Of a DNA stretch of 64,000 bases, positions 30,788 to 41,635 are shown piece by piece. The stretch is taken from assembly GCA_030454225.1 (NCBI GenBank), contig JAKDRW010000001.1, positions 85,365-149,364 on the forward strand, in the 5' to 3' direction. The notes below the pieces were generated by a model. That model ran no database searches. It was given only the letters and a program-made list of their open reading frames with translations, and was not told where the DNA came from. Position 1 is the stretch's first letter. Each line of letters starts with the position of its first letter. The stretch comes from Vreelandella subglaciescola. Lineage in GTDB: Bacteria > Pseudomonadota > Gammaproteobacteria > Pseudomonadales > Halomonadaceae. Position numbers and translations under genes: made by a program.

Positions 30788-30857
30788 TCCCGTCAGCTTA
30801 GGCCGTCTTGCGGCCTTTATCGCTTATTCTTTATCGCTACCCTGGAAACCCCGCCTC

Positions 30858-31685
30858 ATGTCATCAGTGATGCATCACCGCGCGCGCAAACGCTTTGGAC
30901 AAAATTTTCTCCGCGACGCCGGCGTTATCGGGCGTATCGTCCATGCGATCGACCCGCGTCCGGGCGAGCGCCTCGTCGAGATTGGCCCGGGGCAGGGGGC
31001 GTTAACCGAGCCGCTGCTCGACGCCGCCGACAGTCTTGAGGTGATCGAGCTCGACCGCGACCTGATTCCCGGGCTGCGGGTGCAGTTTTTCAACTACCCC
31101 GACCTCGTCATCCACGAAGGCGACGCGCTCAAATACGATTTTGCCCAGCTGCGGGGCGAAGGCGCGCCGCTGCGCGTAGTGGGCAACCTACCGTACAACA
31201 TCTCCACGCCGCTGATCATTCATCTGCTGGACGCCGGTAGCGCGGTGGCCGATATGCACTTCATGCTGCAAAAAGAGGTGGTCGAGCGCATGGCGGCAAC
31301 GCCTGGCGGGCCCGACTGGGGGCGGCTGTCGGTCATGGCGCAGTATTACTGCCAGGTTGAGCAGCTGTTCACCGTGCCCCCCGAGGCCTTTGTGCCGAGC
31401 CCGGCGGTGGAATCCGCGATTGTGCGCCTGACGCCCCACGCTGCTCTGCCCCACGTGGCAGACGACCCCGCGCTGCTCTTCGAGCTGGTCAAGCTGGCCT
31501 TTGGCCAGCGGCGCAAAACACTGCGCAACAACCTCAAGGGCCGGGTTAGCACCGAGACCCTAGAAGCCTTCGACATTGACCCGACCCGCCGTCCGCAAAC
31601 GCTCAGCGTGGAAGAGTTTGTCCGCCTGGCCAACGGCGTGGCAACCAACGAGGCGTCAACCCCCCAGGGAGACGACAGCCAATGA
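30858..31685 (+). CDS. ksgA: 16S rRNA (adenine(1518)-N6/adenine(1519)-N6)-dimethyltransferase KsgA
   Basis: Dimethylates two adenines at the 3' end of 16S rRNA late in 30S assembly. 275 residues: RKRFGQNFLRD, SAM loop VEIGPGQGALTEPLL, catalytic NLPYNISTPL. ATG 30858 is used; ATG 30870 is also possible. Frames further upstream run through pdxA. Overlaps apaG by 4 bp. Confidence 0.96.
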   Translation: MSSVMHHRARKRFGQNFLRDAGVIGRIVHAIDPRPGERLVEIGPGQGALTEPLLDAADSLEVIELDRDLIPGLRVQFFNYPDLVIHEGDALKYDFAQLRGEGAPLRVVGNLPYNISTPLIIHLLDAGSAVADMHFMLQKEVVERMAATPGGPDWGRLSVMAQYYCQVEQLFTVPPEAFVPSPAVESAIVRLTPHAALPHVADDPALLFELVKLAFGQRRKTLRNNLKGRVSTETLEAFDIDPTRRPQTLSVEEFVRLANGVATNEASTPQGDDSQ

Positions 31686-32059
31686 GCGAGCCGCTGATCA
31701 AGGTCACCATCAAGCCCCAGTACCGCGAGCAGGAATCCAGCGACGCCGAGGCGCGCTACGTGTTCAGCTACGCGGTGACCGTGCATAACCATAGCGACTG
31801 CAGCGTGCAGCTGCTGGCGCGCTACTGGAAAATCACCGAGGGCAGCGGCGAGGCGCAGGAAGTGCGCGGCAAGGGCGTGGTTGGTCAGCAGCCGTTGATC
31901 GGCCCCGGCCAGCGCTTTCGCTATACTAGCCGTGCGGTATTGCAAACCCCCGTGGGTACCATGGAAGGCGCTTACACGCTGCTCGATACCACAACTCAGC
32001 GCGCCTTTGACGTGCCGGTACTGCCATTTCGGCTGGCGCAGCCCTGCGCCATTCATTAA
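31682..32059 (+). CDS. apaG: ApaG domain protein (Co2+/Mg2+ efflux-associated)
   Basis: 125-residue ApaG: an immunoglobulin-like beta sandwich with the glycine-rich QQPLIGPGQRFRYTS and VGTMEGAYTLL motifs. ApaG has been linked to divalent-cation resistance and pyrophosphate binding, but its biochemical role is unsettled. ATGA overlap with ksgA; apaH follows after 44 bp. Confidence 0.95.
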   Translation: MSEPLIKVTIKPQYREQESSDAEARYVFSYAVTVHNHSDCSVQLLARYWKITEGSGEAQEVRGKGVVGQQPLIGPGQRFRYTSRAVLQTPVGTMEGAYTLLDTTTQRAFDVPVLPFRLAQPCAIH

Positions 32060-32103
32060 GTCCGAGCACGTAAGAATGCGACTTTAAGCATGAGAACTTA
32101 AAC

Positions 32104-32925
32104 ATGAGCACCTACGTCATCGGCGACTTGCACGGCTGTCACGCCGAGTTTGTCGCGCTGCTGGAGGCCCTGTCCTTCGACCCGCGCCGCGACTGTGTGT
32201 GGCTGGTGGGCGACCTGGTCAACCGCGGGCCGGACTCGCTTGCCTGCCTGCGCGAAGCCCGGGCGCTTGGTAACAGCGCGCGCTGCGTGCTGGGTAACCA
32301 CGACCTGCACTGCCTCGTTGCGGCGCGCAGCGGCACGGTCAAGCCGCACAGCGCCTTTGGCTCCATCGTCAACGCCGCCGACGGCACGGCGCTGCTGGAC
32401 TGGCTGCAGCACCAGCCGCTGACGGTGCGCCGCGATACCACACTGATGACCCACGCCGGGCTGCTGCCCCAGTGGGGCCTTGATCAGGCCGAAGCGCTGG
32501 GCGCCGAAGTGCAAGCCGCGCTTGCCGGCGAGCAGAGCGGCGCGTTTCTGGCTTGGCTGTTCGGCGATCAGCCAAGCCGCTGGCGCGACGATCTGGAGGG
32601 TATCGACCGACTGCGCTTTATCGTCAACGCCATGACGCGGATGCGCTTTATCAACGCTGACGGCCAGCTGGACTTTTCCGCCAAGCGCGGCATGGACAGC
32701 GCGCCCGCAGGCTTTGCGCCGTGGTTTCAGTTCCCCCGCCAAGGCGATGATCCGACGCTGCTGTTTGGCCACTGGGCGGCGCTTGAAGGGCGCACGCCCG
32801 GCGCGGCTGTCAATGCCCAGGCGCTGGATACCGGCTGTACCTGGGGTGGCTCGCTGACCGCGCTTGAGCTGGAAACCGGCCGCCGCACTCGGGTGCCCGG
32901 CCGCCAGCCTCAGGAGGCACAATGA
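32104..32925 (+). CDS. apaH: Bis(5'-nucleosyl)-tetraphosphatase, symmetrical, ApaH
   Basis: Hydrolyses Ap4A to two ADP and removes Np4 RNA caps. 273 residues. Metallophosphatase motifs in order are [21 protein letters not shown] and THAGLLPQW, then FGHWAALEG. The C-terminus overlaps cca by 4 bp. Confidence 0.96.
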   Translation: MSTYVIGDLHGCHAEFVALLEALSFDPRRDCVWLVGDLVNRGPDSLACLREARALGNSARCVLGNHDLHCLVAARSGTVKPHSAFGSIVNAADGTALLDWLQHQPLTVRRDTTLMTHAGLLPQWGLDQAEALGAEVQAALAGEQSGAFLAWLFGDQPSRWRDDLEGIDRLRFIVNAMTRMRFINADGQLDFSAKRGMDSAPAGFAPWFQFPRQGDDPTLLFGHWAALEGRTPGAAVNAQALDTGCTWGGSLTALELETGRRTRVPGRQPQEAQ

Positions 32926-34049
32926 CCCAGCGACAGCCCGACGCCGGCCTTGAGGTATACCGCGTGGGCGGCGCGGTGCGCGATGCGCTGCTGGGCCGGC
33001 CGGTGTGGGACAACGACTGGGTGGTAGTTGGTGCCACCCCCGACATGATGCGCCGGCGAGGTTTCAAGCCGGTGGGGCGCGATTTCCCGGTATTTTTGCA
33101 TCCGGACACCGCCGAAGAATATGCGCTGGCGCGCACCGAGCGCAAAGCCGGTCACGGCTACGCCGGTTTTACCCTGTATGCCAGCCCCGACGTTACGTTG
33201 GAAGAAGACCTGATCCGCCGGGATTTGACCGTTAACGCCGTCGCCGAGGCGCGGGACGGCACGCTGGTGGATCCCTACGGCGGCCGCGCAGACATGGAGC
33301 GCCGCACGCTGCGCCACGTCTCCGCGGCGTTTAGCGAAGACCCGCTGCGGGTGCTGCGCACGGCGCGTTTTTTGGCCCGCTACGCGGAGCTTGGCTTTAC
33401 TATCGCCCCGGAAACGCAAGCCCTGATGGCGCAGGTCAGCAACAGCGGCGAGCTTGCCCACCTGGCCGCCGAGCGCGTCTGGGCCGAAAGCGAAAAAGCG
33501 CTGGGCGAGTCAAGCCCCGAGGCCTACTTCACAGCGCTAGACGGCTGCGGCGCGTTGGCGGCGTGGTGGGCGGAAATCGCCGGCGAGGCGTTAGCCGCGT
33601 GTTTGGCAGCGATGGCAAGCGTACCCGCGTGGCCCGAGATTTCGCTGGCCCACTGGCGCTACGCGCGGCTGGTATCGCCGCTTGATGATGAGCGCCGTAA
33701 CGCCCTTGCCGAGCGCCTCAAGCTGCCGCGCGCGGTGATTGATCTTGCTCGCCACGGCGCCGCCACGGCGCGATTAGTCAGCCAGCCGTTGACCACTGGT
33801 GCGGTAATGGACTGGCTTGATGGCCAGGACAGCTGGCGCAGGCCCGAGCGCGCCCGCGCGCAGCTTGCGCTGGTCAAAGCGTTGGCACCTGAGCGCCACG
33901 AGGCGCTTGAGCAGGCGTTTCAAGCGGCAGCAGCGATTAGCCCGCAGGCGCTCATGGCAAAAGGCTATAAAGGCGCCGAGCTGGGTAAGCAGATCGGCGT
34001 CAGCCGCTGCGACGCGGTGGAGCGTGCGCTTTGCCAAAGCTCGGCGTAG
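32922..34049 (+). CDS. cca: CCA-adding tRNA nucleotidyltransferase, no HD domain
   Basis: Adds or repairs the 3' CCA of tRNA. 375 residues: [13 protein letters not shown], metal Asps in WDNDWVVVG, the RRD motif [15 protein letters not shown], and the [16 protein letters not shown] helix. E. coli Cca (412 residues) carries a C-terminal HD phosphohydrolase domain; no HD motif is visible here. The last 85 bp overlap the 3' end of the convergent FolK-like gene. Confidence 0.93.
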   Translation: MTQRQPDAGLEVYRVGGAVRDALLGRPVWDNDWVVVGATPDMMRRRGFKPVGRDFPVFLHPDTAEEYALARTERKAGHGYAGFTLYASPDVTLEEDLIRRDLTVNAVAEARDGTLVDPYGGRADMERRTLRHVSAAFSEDPLRVLRTARFLARYAELGFTIAPETQALMAQVSNSGELAHLAAERVWAESEKALGESSPEAYFTALDGCGALAAWWAEIAGEALAACLAAMASVPAWPEISLAHWRYARLVSPLDDERRNALAERLKLPRAVIDLARHGAATARLVSQPLTTGAVMDWLDGQDSWRRPERARAQLALVKALAPERHEALEQAFQAAAAISPQALMAKGYKGAELGKQIGVSRCDAVERALCQSSA

Positions 34050-34513
34050 GTAGCACCGGTTTGCGGGTGGCGTGCGCCGGGCAAAAGTTCGGCCAACGGC
34101 CTGAGCACAAAGGCGTGGGCCAGGATGTCGCCGTGGGGAAGGGAGATCGGGCGGCCGTCGTGGCCGGCAAACTCGCCGCACAGCTCGCCCACCGTCAACA
34201 GGTCAATATCGATGGGGTGGGTGGTCGCCCCGGCGCTTTTGGGCAGGCGGCCCTGAGCGCGCTCCTGCGCCTTGCACCAGGCCTTTAGCTTTGCCGGTGC
34301 GGCGGCGCTTGCAAACGCCACCACCATGTTGTGAAACAGGGGGGCGTCGGTCGCTGAGCCTGAATTGGCGGCGGTCACATCAGCGCTTTGATACGCCGTC
34401 GACGCCTGAATGCTGCCGAAGCGCGCCTCAAGGGCGTCCAGGCAGCGGCGCAGGTTGGCAAGCGCATTCTCATTGCTGCCAAAGCCCAGCAGCACCAGCC
34501 GCGGCTCGCTCAT
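33965..34513 (-). CDS. FolK-like protein (HPPK family), catalytic arginines replaced
   Basis: Related to 6-hydroxymethyl-7,8-dihydropterin pyrophosphokinase. 182 residues: [14 protein letters not shown], the metal pair Asp102/Asp104 in HPIDIDLL, and [20 protein letters not shown]. In the standard enzyme arginines precede the DxD pair and the FVL segment; here both are His (99 and 133). A divergent FolK next to folB and cca is, as far as I recall, also found in pseudomonads, with the standard folK elsewhere next to panB. So this may be a second, altered FolK. It overlaps folB by 4 bp and cca by 85 bp. Confidence 0.75.
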   Translation of the reverse strand: MSEPRLVLLGFGSNENALANLRRCLDALEARFGSIQASTAYQSADVTAANSGSATDAPLFHNMVVAFASAAAPAKLKAWCKAQERAQGRLPKSAGATTHPIDIDLLTVGELCGEFAGHDGRPISLPHGDILAHAFVLRPLAELLPGARHPQTGATYAELWQSARSTASQRLTPICLPSSAPL

Positions 34514-34887
34514 GTGCCGCTTTTCTCAGGGGCGGAAAAGCTGCCCCGGGTCATCTTCAGCCCCACGCTTTTGGCTGCCGGTACCGCGCCGGGCTTGCGC
34601 AGCGTAAGCGCTACGCCGGCGATGCCAAACTCGTCGCGCAGCGCCGCTACCAGCCGTTCGGCAAAGGTCTCGACCAGCTCAAACCGATGCTCGGCGGCAA
34701 AGCGCTGGATGCGCTCGCTGATGGCGGCGTAGTCAAGCGTCAGCGTCAGGTCGTCGGTGGCCGCCGCGGGGCGAATGTCGGTGGCCAGCGCCAAATCCAG
34801 ACTCAGCCGCTGCTCAATCAGGCGTTCCCAGGCGTAGGCGCCGATCACGGTGTCGACTTCCAGCGCTTCAATCAGAATGCGATCCAT
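34510..34887 (-). CDS. folB: Dihydroneopterin aldolase FolB
   Basis: Cleaves dihydroneopterin to 6-hydroxymethyl-dihydropterin in folate synthesis; some members also epimerise. 125 residues with IEALEVDTVIGAYAWER (T-fold) and the active-site Lys in LTLRKPGAVPAAKSVG. ATG 34887 has AAGGAG 7 nt upstream; a GTG codon immediately before it is the only alternative. Lies between tsaD and the FolK-like gene on the minus strand. Confidence 0.93.
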   Translation of the reverse strand: MDRILIEALEVDTVIGAYAWERLIEQRLSLDLALATDIRPAAATDDLTLTLDYAAISERIQRFAAEHRFELVETFAERLVAALRDEFGIAGVALTLRKPGAVPAAKSVGLKMTRGSFSAPEKSGT

Positions 34888-34918
34888 CACAGCTCTCCTT
34901 AAGCCATCTGGCCCTGGG

Positions 34919-35992
34919 TCAGCCGGCCGGCGTCGCGGCGTTTGACGGCGCGTCGGGGGCGTTTAGGTGATCAAGCGGCCAGCGCGGCGTAGCCTGCATC
35001 TGACCGAGGGTGTCGCGCTCGCCGGCCTGCAGGCGCTGGGCGCCCACATACGCAATCATGGCGCCGTTGTCGGTGCAAAAGCGCCCGCGCGGGTAGTAGG
35101 CGCGGGCGCGGCGTTTGTCGCACTCGTGGCCCAGGCGCTCGCGCAGACGCGCGTTGGCGCTGACGCCGCCGGCCACCACCAGGCGCTTCAGGCCGGTGGC
35201 GTCGAGCGCGCGGCGGCACTTGATCGTCAGCGTATCGACCACGGCGTCTTCAAAGGCGCGGGCAATATCGGCGCGCCCCTGCGCCGTCAGCTCGCCGGCG
35301 TCATCGAGCTTGCGAATCGCGGTCAGGGTGTGGGTTTTCAGCCCCGAAAAGCTGAAGTCGAGCCCCGGGCGATCGGTCATTGGTCGCGGGAAACGCAGGC
35401 GCTTGGGGTCGCCCTGCTCGGCCAGGCGCGCCACCTCGGGGCCGCCGGGGTAGGGCAGTCCGAGCATTTTAGCTGCCTTGTCGAACGCCTCACCGGCGGC
35501 GTCGTCGACGGATTCGCCCAGCAGCCGGTAGCGCCCCAGCCCCACAACCTCGACCAGCTGGGTATGCCCGCCGGATACCAAAAGCGCCACAAACGGAAAC
35601 TCGGGCGGCTCGTGCTCGAGCATCGGCGCCAGCAGGTGGCCTTCCATGTGGTGCACACCGAGCGCGGGAATAGCGAGCGCGCGGGCCATGCCATGAGCGG
35701 TCGCCGCGCCGACCATCAGCGCGCCGACCAGCCCCGGGCCTGCGGTGTAGGCAATGCCGTCAAGCTCGCCGCGGGTCATGCCGGCATCAGCCAGTACCTG
35801 TTCAACCAGCGGCAGCAGTTTGCGCGTATGGTCGCGCGAGGCCAGTTCGGGCACCACGCCGCCGTACTCGGCGTGCATGGCGATCTGGCTGTACAGCGCG
35901 TCGGCCAAAAGGCCGTTCCCGCCGTCAAGCGCGGTATCATAAATCGCCACGCCGGTTTCGTCGCAGGACGTTTCAATGCCCAGTACGCGCAT
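34919..35992 (-). CDS. tsaD: tRNA N6-adenosine threonylcarbamoyltransferase TsaD
   Basis: Transfers the threonylcarbamoyl group to A37 of ANN-decoding tRNAs, with TsaB and TsaE. 357 residues from ATG 35992: [19 protein letters not shown], metal His pair in [11 protein letters not shown], and [13 protein letters not shown]. The ATG at 36043 would add 17 residues not in the family. It is divergent from rpsU, a standard arrangement. Confidence 0.96.
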   Translation of the reverse strand: MRVLGIETSCDETGVAIYDTALDGGNGLLADALYSQIAMHAEYGGVVPELASRDHTRKLLPLVEQVLADAGMTRGELDGIAYTAGPGLVGALMVGAATAHGMARALAIPALGVHHMEGHLLAPMLEHEPPEFPFVALLVSGGHTQLVEVVGLGRYRLLGESVDDAAGEAFDKAAKMLGLPYPGGPEVARLAEQGDPKRLRFPRPMTDRPGLDFSFSGLKTHTLTAIRKLDDAGELTAQGRADIARAFEDAVVDTLTIKCRRALDATGLKRLVVAGGVSANARLRERLGHECDKRRARAYYPRGRFCTDNGAMIAYVGAQRLQAGERDTLGQMQATPRWPLDHLNAPDAPSNAATPAG

Positions 35993-36164
35993 AAGCAGAG
36001 CTTTCCTTTTTAGTGATGCCAGCCGCTCGGCCAGGTGAAGCAAACAGCCGCTGCCGGCGCACGGGCCGCCAACGGGCAGTGGGTAAAACGGTATTTAATC
36101 AGCAACAGCCGCCCCAGTTTAGCATTTTCGCGCGGCGTCGTTGGGTAAAACGGCGGGGAGTTAT

Positions 36165-36193
36165 TTGCAAAATGCGGGGTTCGCTACTAGAAT
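36165..36193 (+). promoter_or_regulatory. Sigma-70 promoter of the rpsU-dnaG-rpoD operon
   Basis: TTGCAA (36165-36170) and TAGAAT (36188-36193) at an ideal 17-bp spacing, about 100 bp upstream of the rpsU start in the tsaD-rpsU divergent gap. Confidence 0.7.
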
Positions 36194-36291
36194 ACTGACG
36201 CTGTAAAACTGGGTCGTGCACGAAGGTGTTTAACGCGCCTTGAGCGTGTACGTACTAACCGAACTCAATCCTTAAGGTAGGTGAGTGCTTA

Positions 36292-36507
36292 ATGCCTTCT
36301 GTAAAAGTACGCGATAACGAGCCGTTTGACGTCGCCCTGCGTCGTTTCAAGCGTTCCTGTGAAAAAGCCGGCGTTTTGTCCGAAGTCCGTCGTCGTGAAA
36401 GCTACGAAAAGCCGACGGCCGAGCGCAAGCGTAAGGCAGCAGCTGCGGTCAAGCGTCACGCGAAGAAGCTGCAGCGTGAGCAGAAGCGCTTCGAACGGCT
36501 CTATTGA
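36292..36507 (+). CDS. rpsU: 30S ribosomal protein S21
   Basis: 71-residue, highly basic ribosomal protein needed for initiation on the 30S subunit. It starts [20 protein letters not shown] and ends in a Lys/Arg helix. First gene of the macromolecular-synthesis operon (S21, primase, sigma-70). TTAAGGTAGG lies upstream as the ribosome site. Confidence 0.98.
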   Translation: MPSVKVRDNEPFDVALRRFKRSCEKAGVLSEVRRRESYEKPTAERKRKAAAAVKRHAKKLQREQKRFERLY

Positions 36508-36552
36508 TCCGTACAGGAAGGGCGGCCTAGGCCACTCTTCTTAGAAGGATGC

Positions 36553-36587
36553 CAAACGGCCGCCGTCCGGTGGCCGTTTATTTTTTG
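36553..36587 (+). terminator. Intra-operon terminator between rpsU and dnaG
   Basis: AAACGGCC (36554-36561) pairs with GGCCGTTT around a short GC-rich loop, followed by ATTTTTT. In E. coli a partial terminator at the same place lets much more S21 than primase be made; I infer the same role. Confidence 0.75.
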
Positions 36588-36718
36588 CCCGTAAGCGACG
36601 AATTATTGGCGGCACGCTGCTAATAAAAATGCGTGCAGCCGGTGGGCTACGGTGATGTGAAGCGAGCCTTCTCATGACCCTAGCCCAATGAAGAATCGGC
36701 GCGGAGACGAAACAGCTA

Positions 36719-38539
36719 ATGGCCGGCCAGATTCCACAGCGCTTCATCGACGATCTGCTTGCCCGCGTTGACGTGGTCGAAATCGTGGGGGCGCGGGTCC
36801 AGCTTAAAAAAGCCGGGCGCAACCACTCGGGGCTTTGCCCCTTTCACCAGGAAAAAACGCCGTCGTTTACCGTTAGCGCCGACAAGCAGTTTTATCACTG
36901 CTTTGGCTGCGGTGCCAACGGCAACGCGCTGCGTTTTCTGATGGAATACGAGCGCATGGCGTTTCCCGAAGCGGTAGAGCAGCTGGCCTCGGGCCTGGGA
37001 CTTGAGGTGGTACGCGACGGCGCCGATGATCCGCACGCCAGGCAGCGCGAAAAAAAGCGCAAGCAGGGCGTCAACCTGCTGGAGTTGGCGGCCAGTTTTT
37101 ACCGTGAGCGCCGCGTTATGCCCGAAGGGCGGGGCGCGCAGCAGTATTTATCCGAGCGCGGCCTGGCCTCCGAGGTGATCGATACCTACGGCATTGGCTA
37201 CGCTCCCGACGGCTGGGAAGCGCTCAAGCGCCACCTGGGCGCGCGCGGTGTCAGCGAAGCGGTGCAGGCAGAGTACGGGCTTTTGATTCATCGCGAGGAC
37301 AGCGGGCGTACCTACGACCGTTTCCGCGACCGGGTGATGTTTCCTATCCGTGATCTGCGCGGGCGCACGATTGCCTTTGGCGGGCGGGTGCTGGGCGATG
37401 CCAAGCCCAAGTATTTGAACTCGCCGGAAACGCCGGTATTTCACAAGGGGCGCGAGCTTTACGGGCTTTATGAAGCGCGCAGGGCGCCGGAAAAGCCCGA
37501 GCAGTTGATTATCGTCGAAGGCTACATGGACGTAGTGGCGCTGGCGCAGTTTGGCGTTCGCAACGCCGTGGCAACGCTGGGTACGGCCACGACCGAAGAG
37601 CATTTGCAGCGGCTCTTTCGGCTGGTTAGCCGGGTAGTGTTCTGCTTTGACGGCGACCGCGCCGGGCGTCAGGCCGCAAGCCGAGCACTGGAGACGGCGC
37701 TGCCGCAAATGCTCGACGGGCGCGAGGCGCGCTTTCTGTTTTTGCCCGAGGGCGACGACCCCGACGACCTGGTGCGCCGCGAAGGCGCGCAGGCGTTCAG
37801 GGATCGCGTGACCTGTGCGATGCCGCTGTCGGAGTTTTTGTTTGAGCAGGCGGCCAGCGGGCGCGACATTCAGGCGGTGGAAGGGCGCGAGCGGTTTGCC
37901 AGCGATGTGCTGACGGCGTTGAACAAAATGCCCGATGGCATGCTCAAATCGCTACTGCTGGAAGAGTTGGCCGAGCGTAGCGGCCTGCGTCAGGCGCAGC
38001 TGGAAGTGCTGCTGGCGCGGCGTAAAAAGCCGGCGTCAGCGCCCGAAGCCAGCGCCGCACCGATGGTTGTTGCGTCGGCGGCGCCCAGCGAGCCCTCGGG
38101 GCGCTGGGCGCTTGAGGTGCTGTCGCCGGAAGGTCGCGTGCTGCAGCTTCTGGTTCACGAGCCGCGCCTGGTTGAGGCGCTGCCGGCAACGCTTGAGTGG
38201 CTGCCGGGAAGCCCCGAAGGGCGGCTGTGCCGCGAGCTTATCGAGCTGCTTCAGGCCGGGCGCTATACCAGCCCGCAGGTGGTGCTTTCGCACTTTCAGG
38301 GCAGCGCGGATGGCAATACGCTTGCCACGCTTGCCCGGCGTGAGCTGTTGATTCCCGCAGCGACACGCAAAGACGAGTTGGCGGGGCTGGTGCAGCATCT
38401 TGAGCGTACGCACCAGGCGCGCTCGCCACGGGCAGAGTACGACAGTCTGCTGGCCGCTGAACGCGCCGGAGAAAAGCTCGACCATGCACAAAAAAAGCGT
38501 CTGGCAGGTCTGATCATGGAGCTTGCTGCGAAGCGTTAA
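36719..38539 (+). CDS. dnaG: DNA primase DnaG
   Basis: Synthesises RNA primers at the replication fork. 606 residues: N-terminal zinc finger (CPFHQEKTPSF and YHCFGCGANG), catalytic core with TOPRIM motifs (IIVEGYMDVVAL; FCFDGDRAGRQAA), and a helical C-terminal domain that binds DnaB (about 430-606). The proximal region is GGAGACGAAACAGCTA before ATG 36719. Followed by rpoD. Confidence 0.97.
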   Translation: MAGQIPQRFIDDLLARVDVVEIVGARVQLKKAGRNHSGLCPFHQEKTPSFTVSADKQFYHCFGCGANGNALRFLMEYERMAFPEAVEQLASGLGLEVVRDGADDPHARQREKKRKQGVNLLELAASFYRERRVMPEGRGAQQYLSERGLASEVIDTYGIGYAPDGWEALKRHLGARGVSEAVQAEYGLLIHREDSGRTYDRFRDRVMFPIRDLRGRTIAFGGRVLGDAKPKYLNSPETPVFHKGRELYGLYEARRAPEKPEQLIIVEGYMDVVALAQFGVRNAVATLGTATTEEHLQRLFRLVSRVVFCFDGDRAGRQAASRALETALPQMLDGREARFLFLPEGDDPDDLVRREGAQAFRDRVTCAMPLSEFLFEQAASGRDIQAVEGRERFASDVLTALNKMPDGMLKSLLLEELAERSGLRQAQLEVLLARRKKPASAPEASAAPMVVASAAPSEPSGRWALEVLSPEGRVLQLLVHEPRLVEALPATLEWLPGSPEGRLCRELIELLQAGRYTSPQVVLSHFQGSADGNTLATLARRELLIPAATRKDELAGLVQHLERTHQARSPRAEYDSLLAAERAGEKLDHAQKKRLAGLIMELAAKR

Positions 38540-38783
38540 CAAGCCGGTTGTCAAGTGTTACACGGCGTTTGGGGTTGAATTCAAGGCCCCTAAGCACCAC
38601 ATAGTGAGCAAACGCCAGAAACTGGCCAAACCAAATAAGCTAACACACCTGAAGAATCGCGCAAATACACCCTGTTAGAAACGCGCTCGTAGCGAACGCC
38701 GGACGGTTCGGCTGTTTGAGCGCTTTTCACCCGTTGTTTTGTGCTTCAGGTGCTTCATTCTTCTTCGTCGAGATAGGGTTTCT

Positions 38784-40601
<1,818 letters not shown>

Positions 40602-40650
40602 GTCATCACGACGCCTGAGGGCGTAACGTTGGTCAGCAATACTTACTAAG

Positions 40651-40688
40651 AAAAAAGCCCGCCGTGGAGAACACGGCGGGCTTTTTTA
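40651..40688 (+). terminator. Terminator of rpsU-dnaG-rpoD
   Basis: GCCCGCCGTG (40657-40666) pairs perfectly with 40672-40681 around GAGAA, preceded by six A and followed by six T. It can also end the leftward transcript of the unknown membrane protein, if that were convergent; here that gene reads leftward into it. Confidence 0.92.
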
Positions 40689-40703
40689 TGCGCTGATGGA
40701 GAT

Positions 40704-41378
40704 CTATTCTGACATGCTGGTGCGCCCGCTAACGTGCTGTTGCTGCGCCCGATAAATACGCCGCGTCAGCAGTAATAGCTCGATCGTGGCGAAGAGAATC
40801 AGGCTGTAGCCCATCAGCTCCACGATCTCTTCGGCCATGTCCTTGACGCTACGCAGGTAGTCATCTTCCATGATCGCCTGCCAGAGAATGGTACGGCCAT
40901 AAAGGCGCGAGAACACGTAGGTAGTCAGTACGCCGCCGGTAAATAGCCCGAGGGAGAACGTGTTGCCATACTCGGCAAGCTCTGCGGCAAAGCGACGGCG
41001 ATGGAAAACCACCCAGGCAATGATGGGGATTACGATCAGCGCCACCAGGATTTTCCACACGTTTTTGGCGGCGTAGGCATCCAGAAAGGAATCCTGCTCG
41101 CGTACCAGCGACGCGGCCACAAAGGCAAACATCAGCATGATCACGTGGGGCCAGACTTTATACACGCAGCGCGCGTATAGCAGCAGGGCACAGGCGGCGG
41201 CGAGAAAGGCCGTTTGCGCCAGCTCGGTAAAGCCCCTTTCAGAAAAACGCACGCTGGGTAAGTACGCCGCTTCAAGGTAGGCGCCCTGAGCAATAGCGCC
41301 GATCACGAGCAGATAAAGCACGGCGCGAAGGATCAAGGCGCGTACACTGATAGGCCAGCGGGGGGTGGGGTCAAACAT
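40704..41378 (-). CDS. Membrane protein of unknown function, six TM helices
   Basis: I do not recognise this protein. 224 residues with about six hydrophobic helices (ALILRAVLYLLVIGAIAQGA, FLAAACALLLYARCVYK, PHVIMLMFAFVAASL, ILVALIVIPIIAWVVF, LGLFTGGVLTTYVFS, LMGYSLILFATIELLLL). Charged conserved-looking residues lie between TM3 and TM4 (REQDSFLDAY) and before the last helix (EEIVELMGYS). It is single, downstream of a TATAAT box at 41499-41504 on the minus strand, and ends into the rpoD terminator. A role cannot be given. Confidence 0.75.
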   Translation of the reverse strand: MFDPTPRWPISVRALILRAVLYLLVIGAIAQGAYLEAAYLPSVRFSERGFTELAQTAFLAAACALLLYARCVYKVWPHVIMLMFAFVAASLVREQDSFLDAYAAKNVWKILVALIVIPIIAWVVFHRRRFAAELAEYGNTFSLGLFTGGVLTTYVFSRLYGRTILWQAIMEDDYLRSVKDMAEEIVELMGYSLILFATIELLLLTRRIYRAQQQHVSGRTSMSE

Positions 41379-41498
41379 CGAAGTGTCCTAGCCTGAATAA
41401 GAGCGCGAACCGTCAGGGGAACGCGGTGAAAAAGGTGAAACGTTAAGCTGAAAAATCAGCGCGTAGCGTCCGCGTGAAACATTCAAGGATGTATGTCT

Positions 41499-41504
41499 AT
41501 TATA
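41499..41504 (-). promoter_or_regulatory. Possible -10 box for the unknown membrane protein
   Basis: TATAAT on the minus strand 120 bp upstream of the 40704-41378 gene, in the divergent gap with sdaA. The best -35 candidates at 16 to 18 bp match only half the consensus. The rest of this 257-bp gap shows nothing clear. Confidence 0.35.
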
Positions 41505-41635
41505 GCCGTTTCGTTCCCGGGGTTCACCTTGAGTTTTGCGGGGAATACGATGGAGAGAGCGGCGGGGACGCCGCGTTAATGTTTGAGATCAGCCGTAGGC
41601 GCGATAGCCGGCGGTGAGTCACCGAGGGGGCAATA

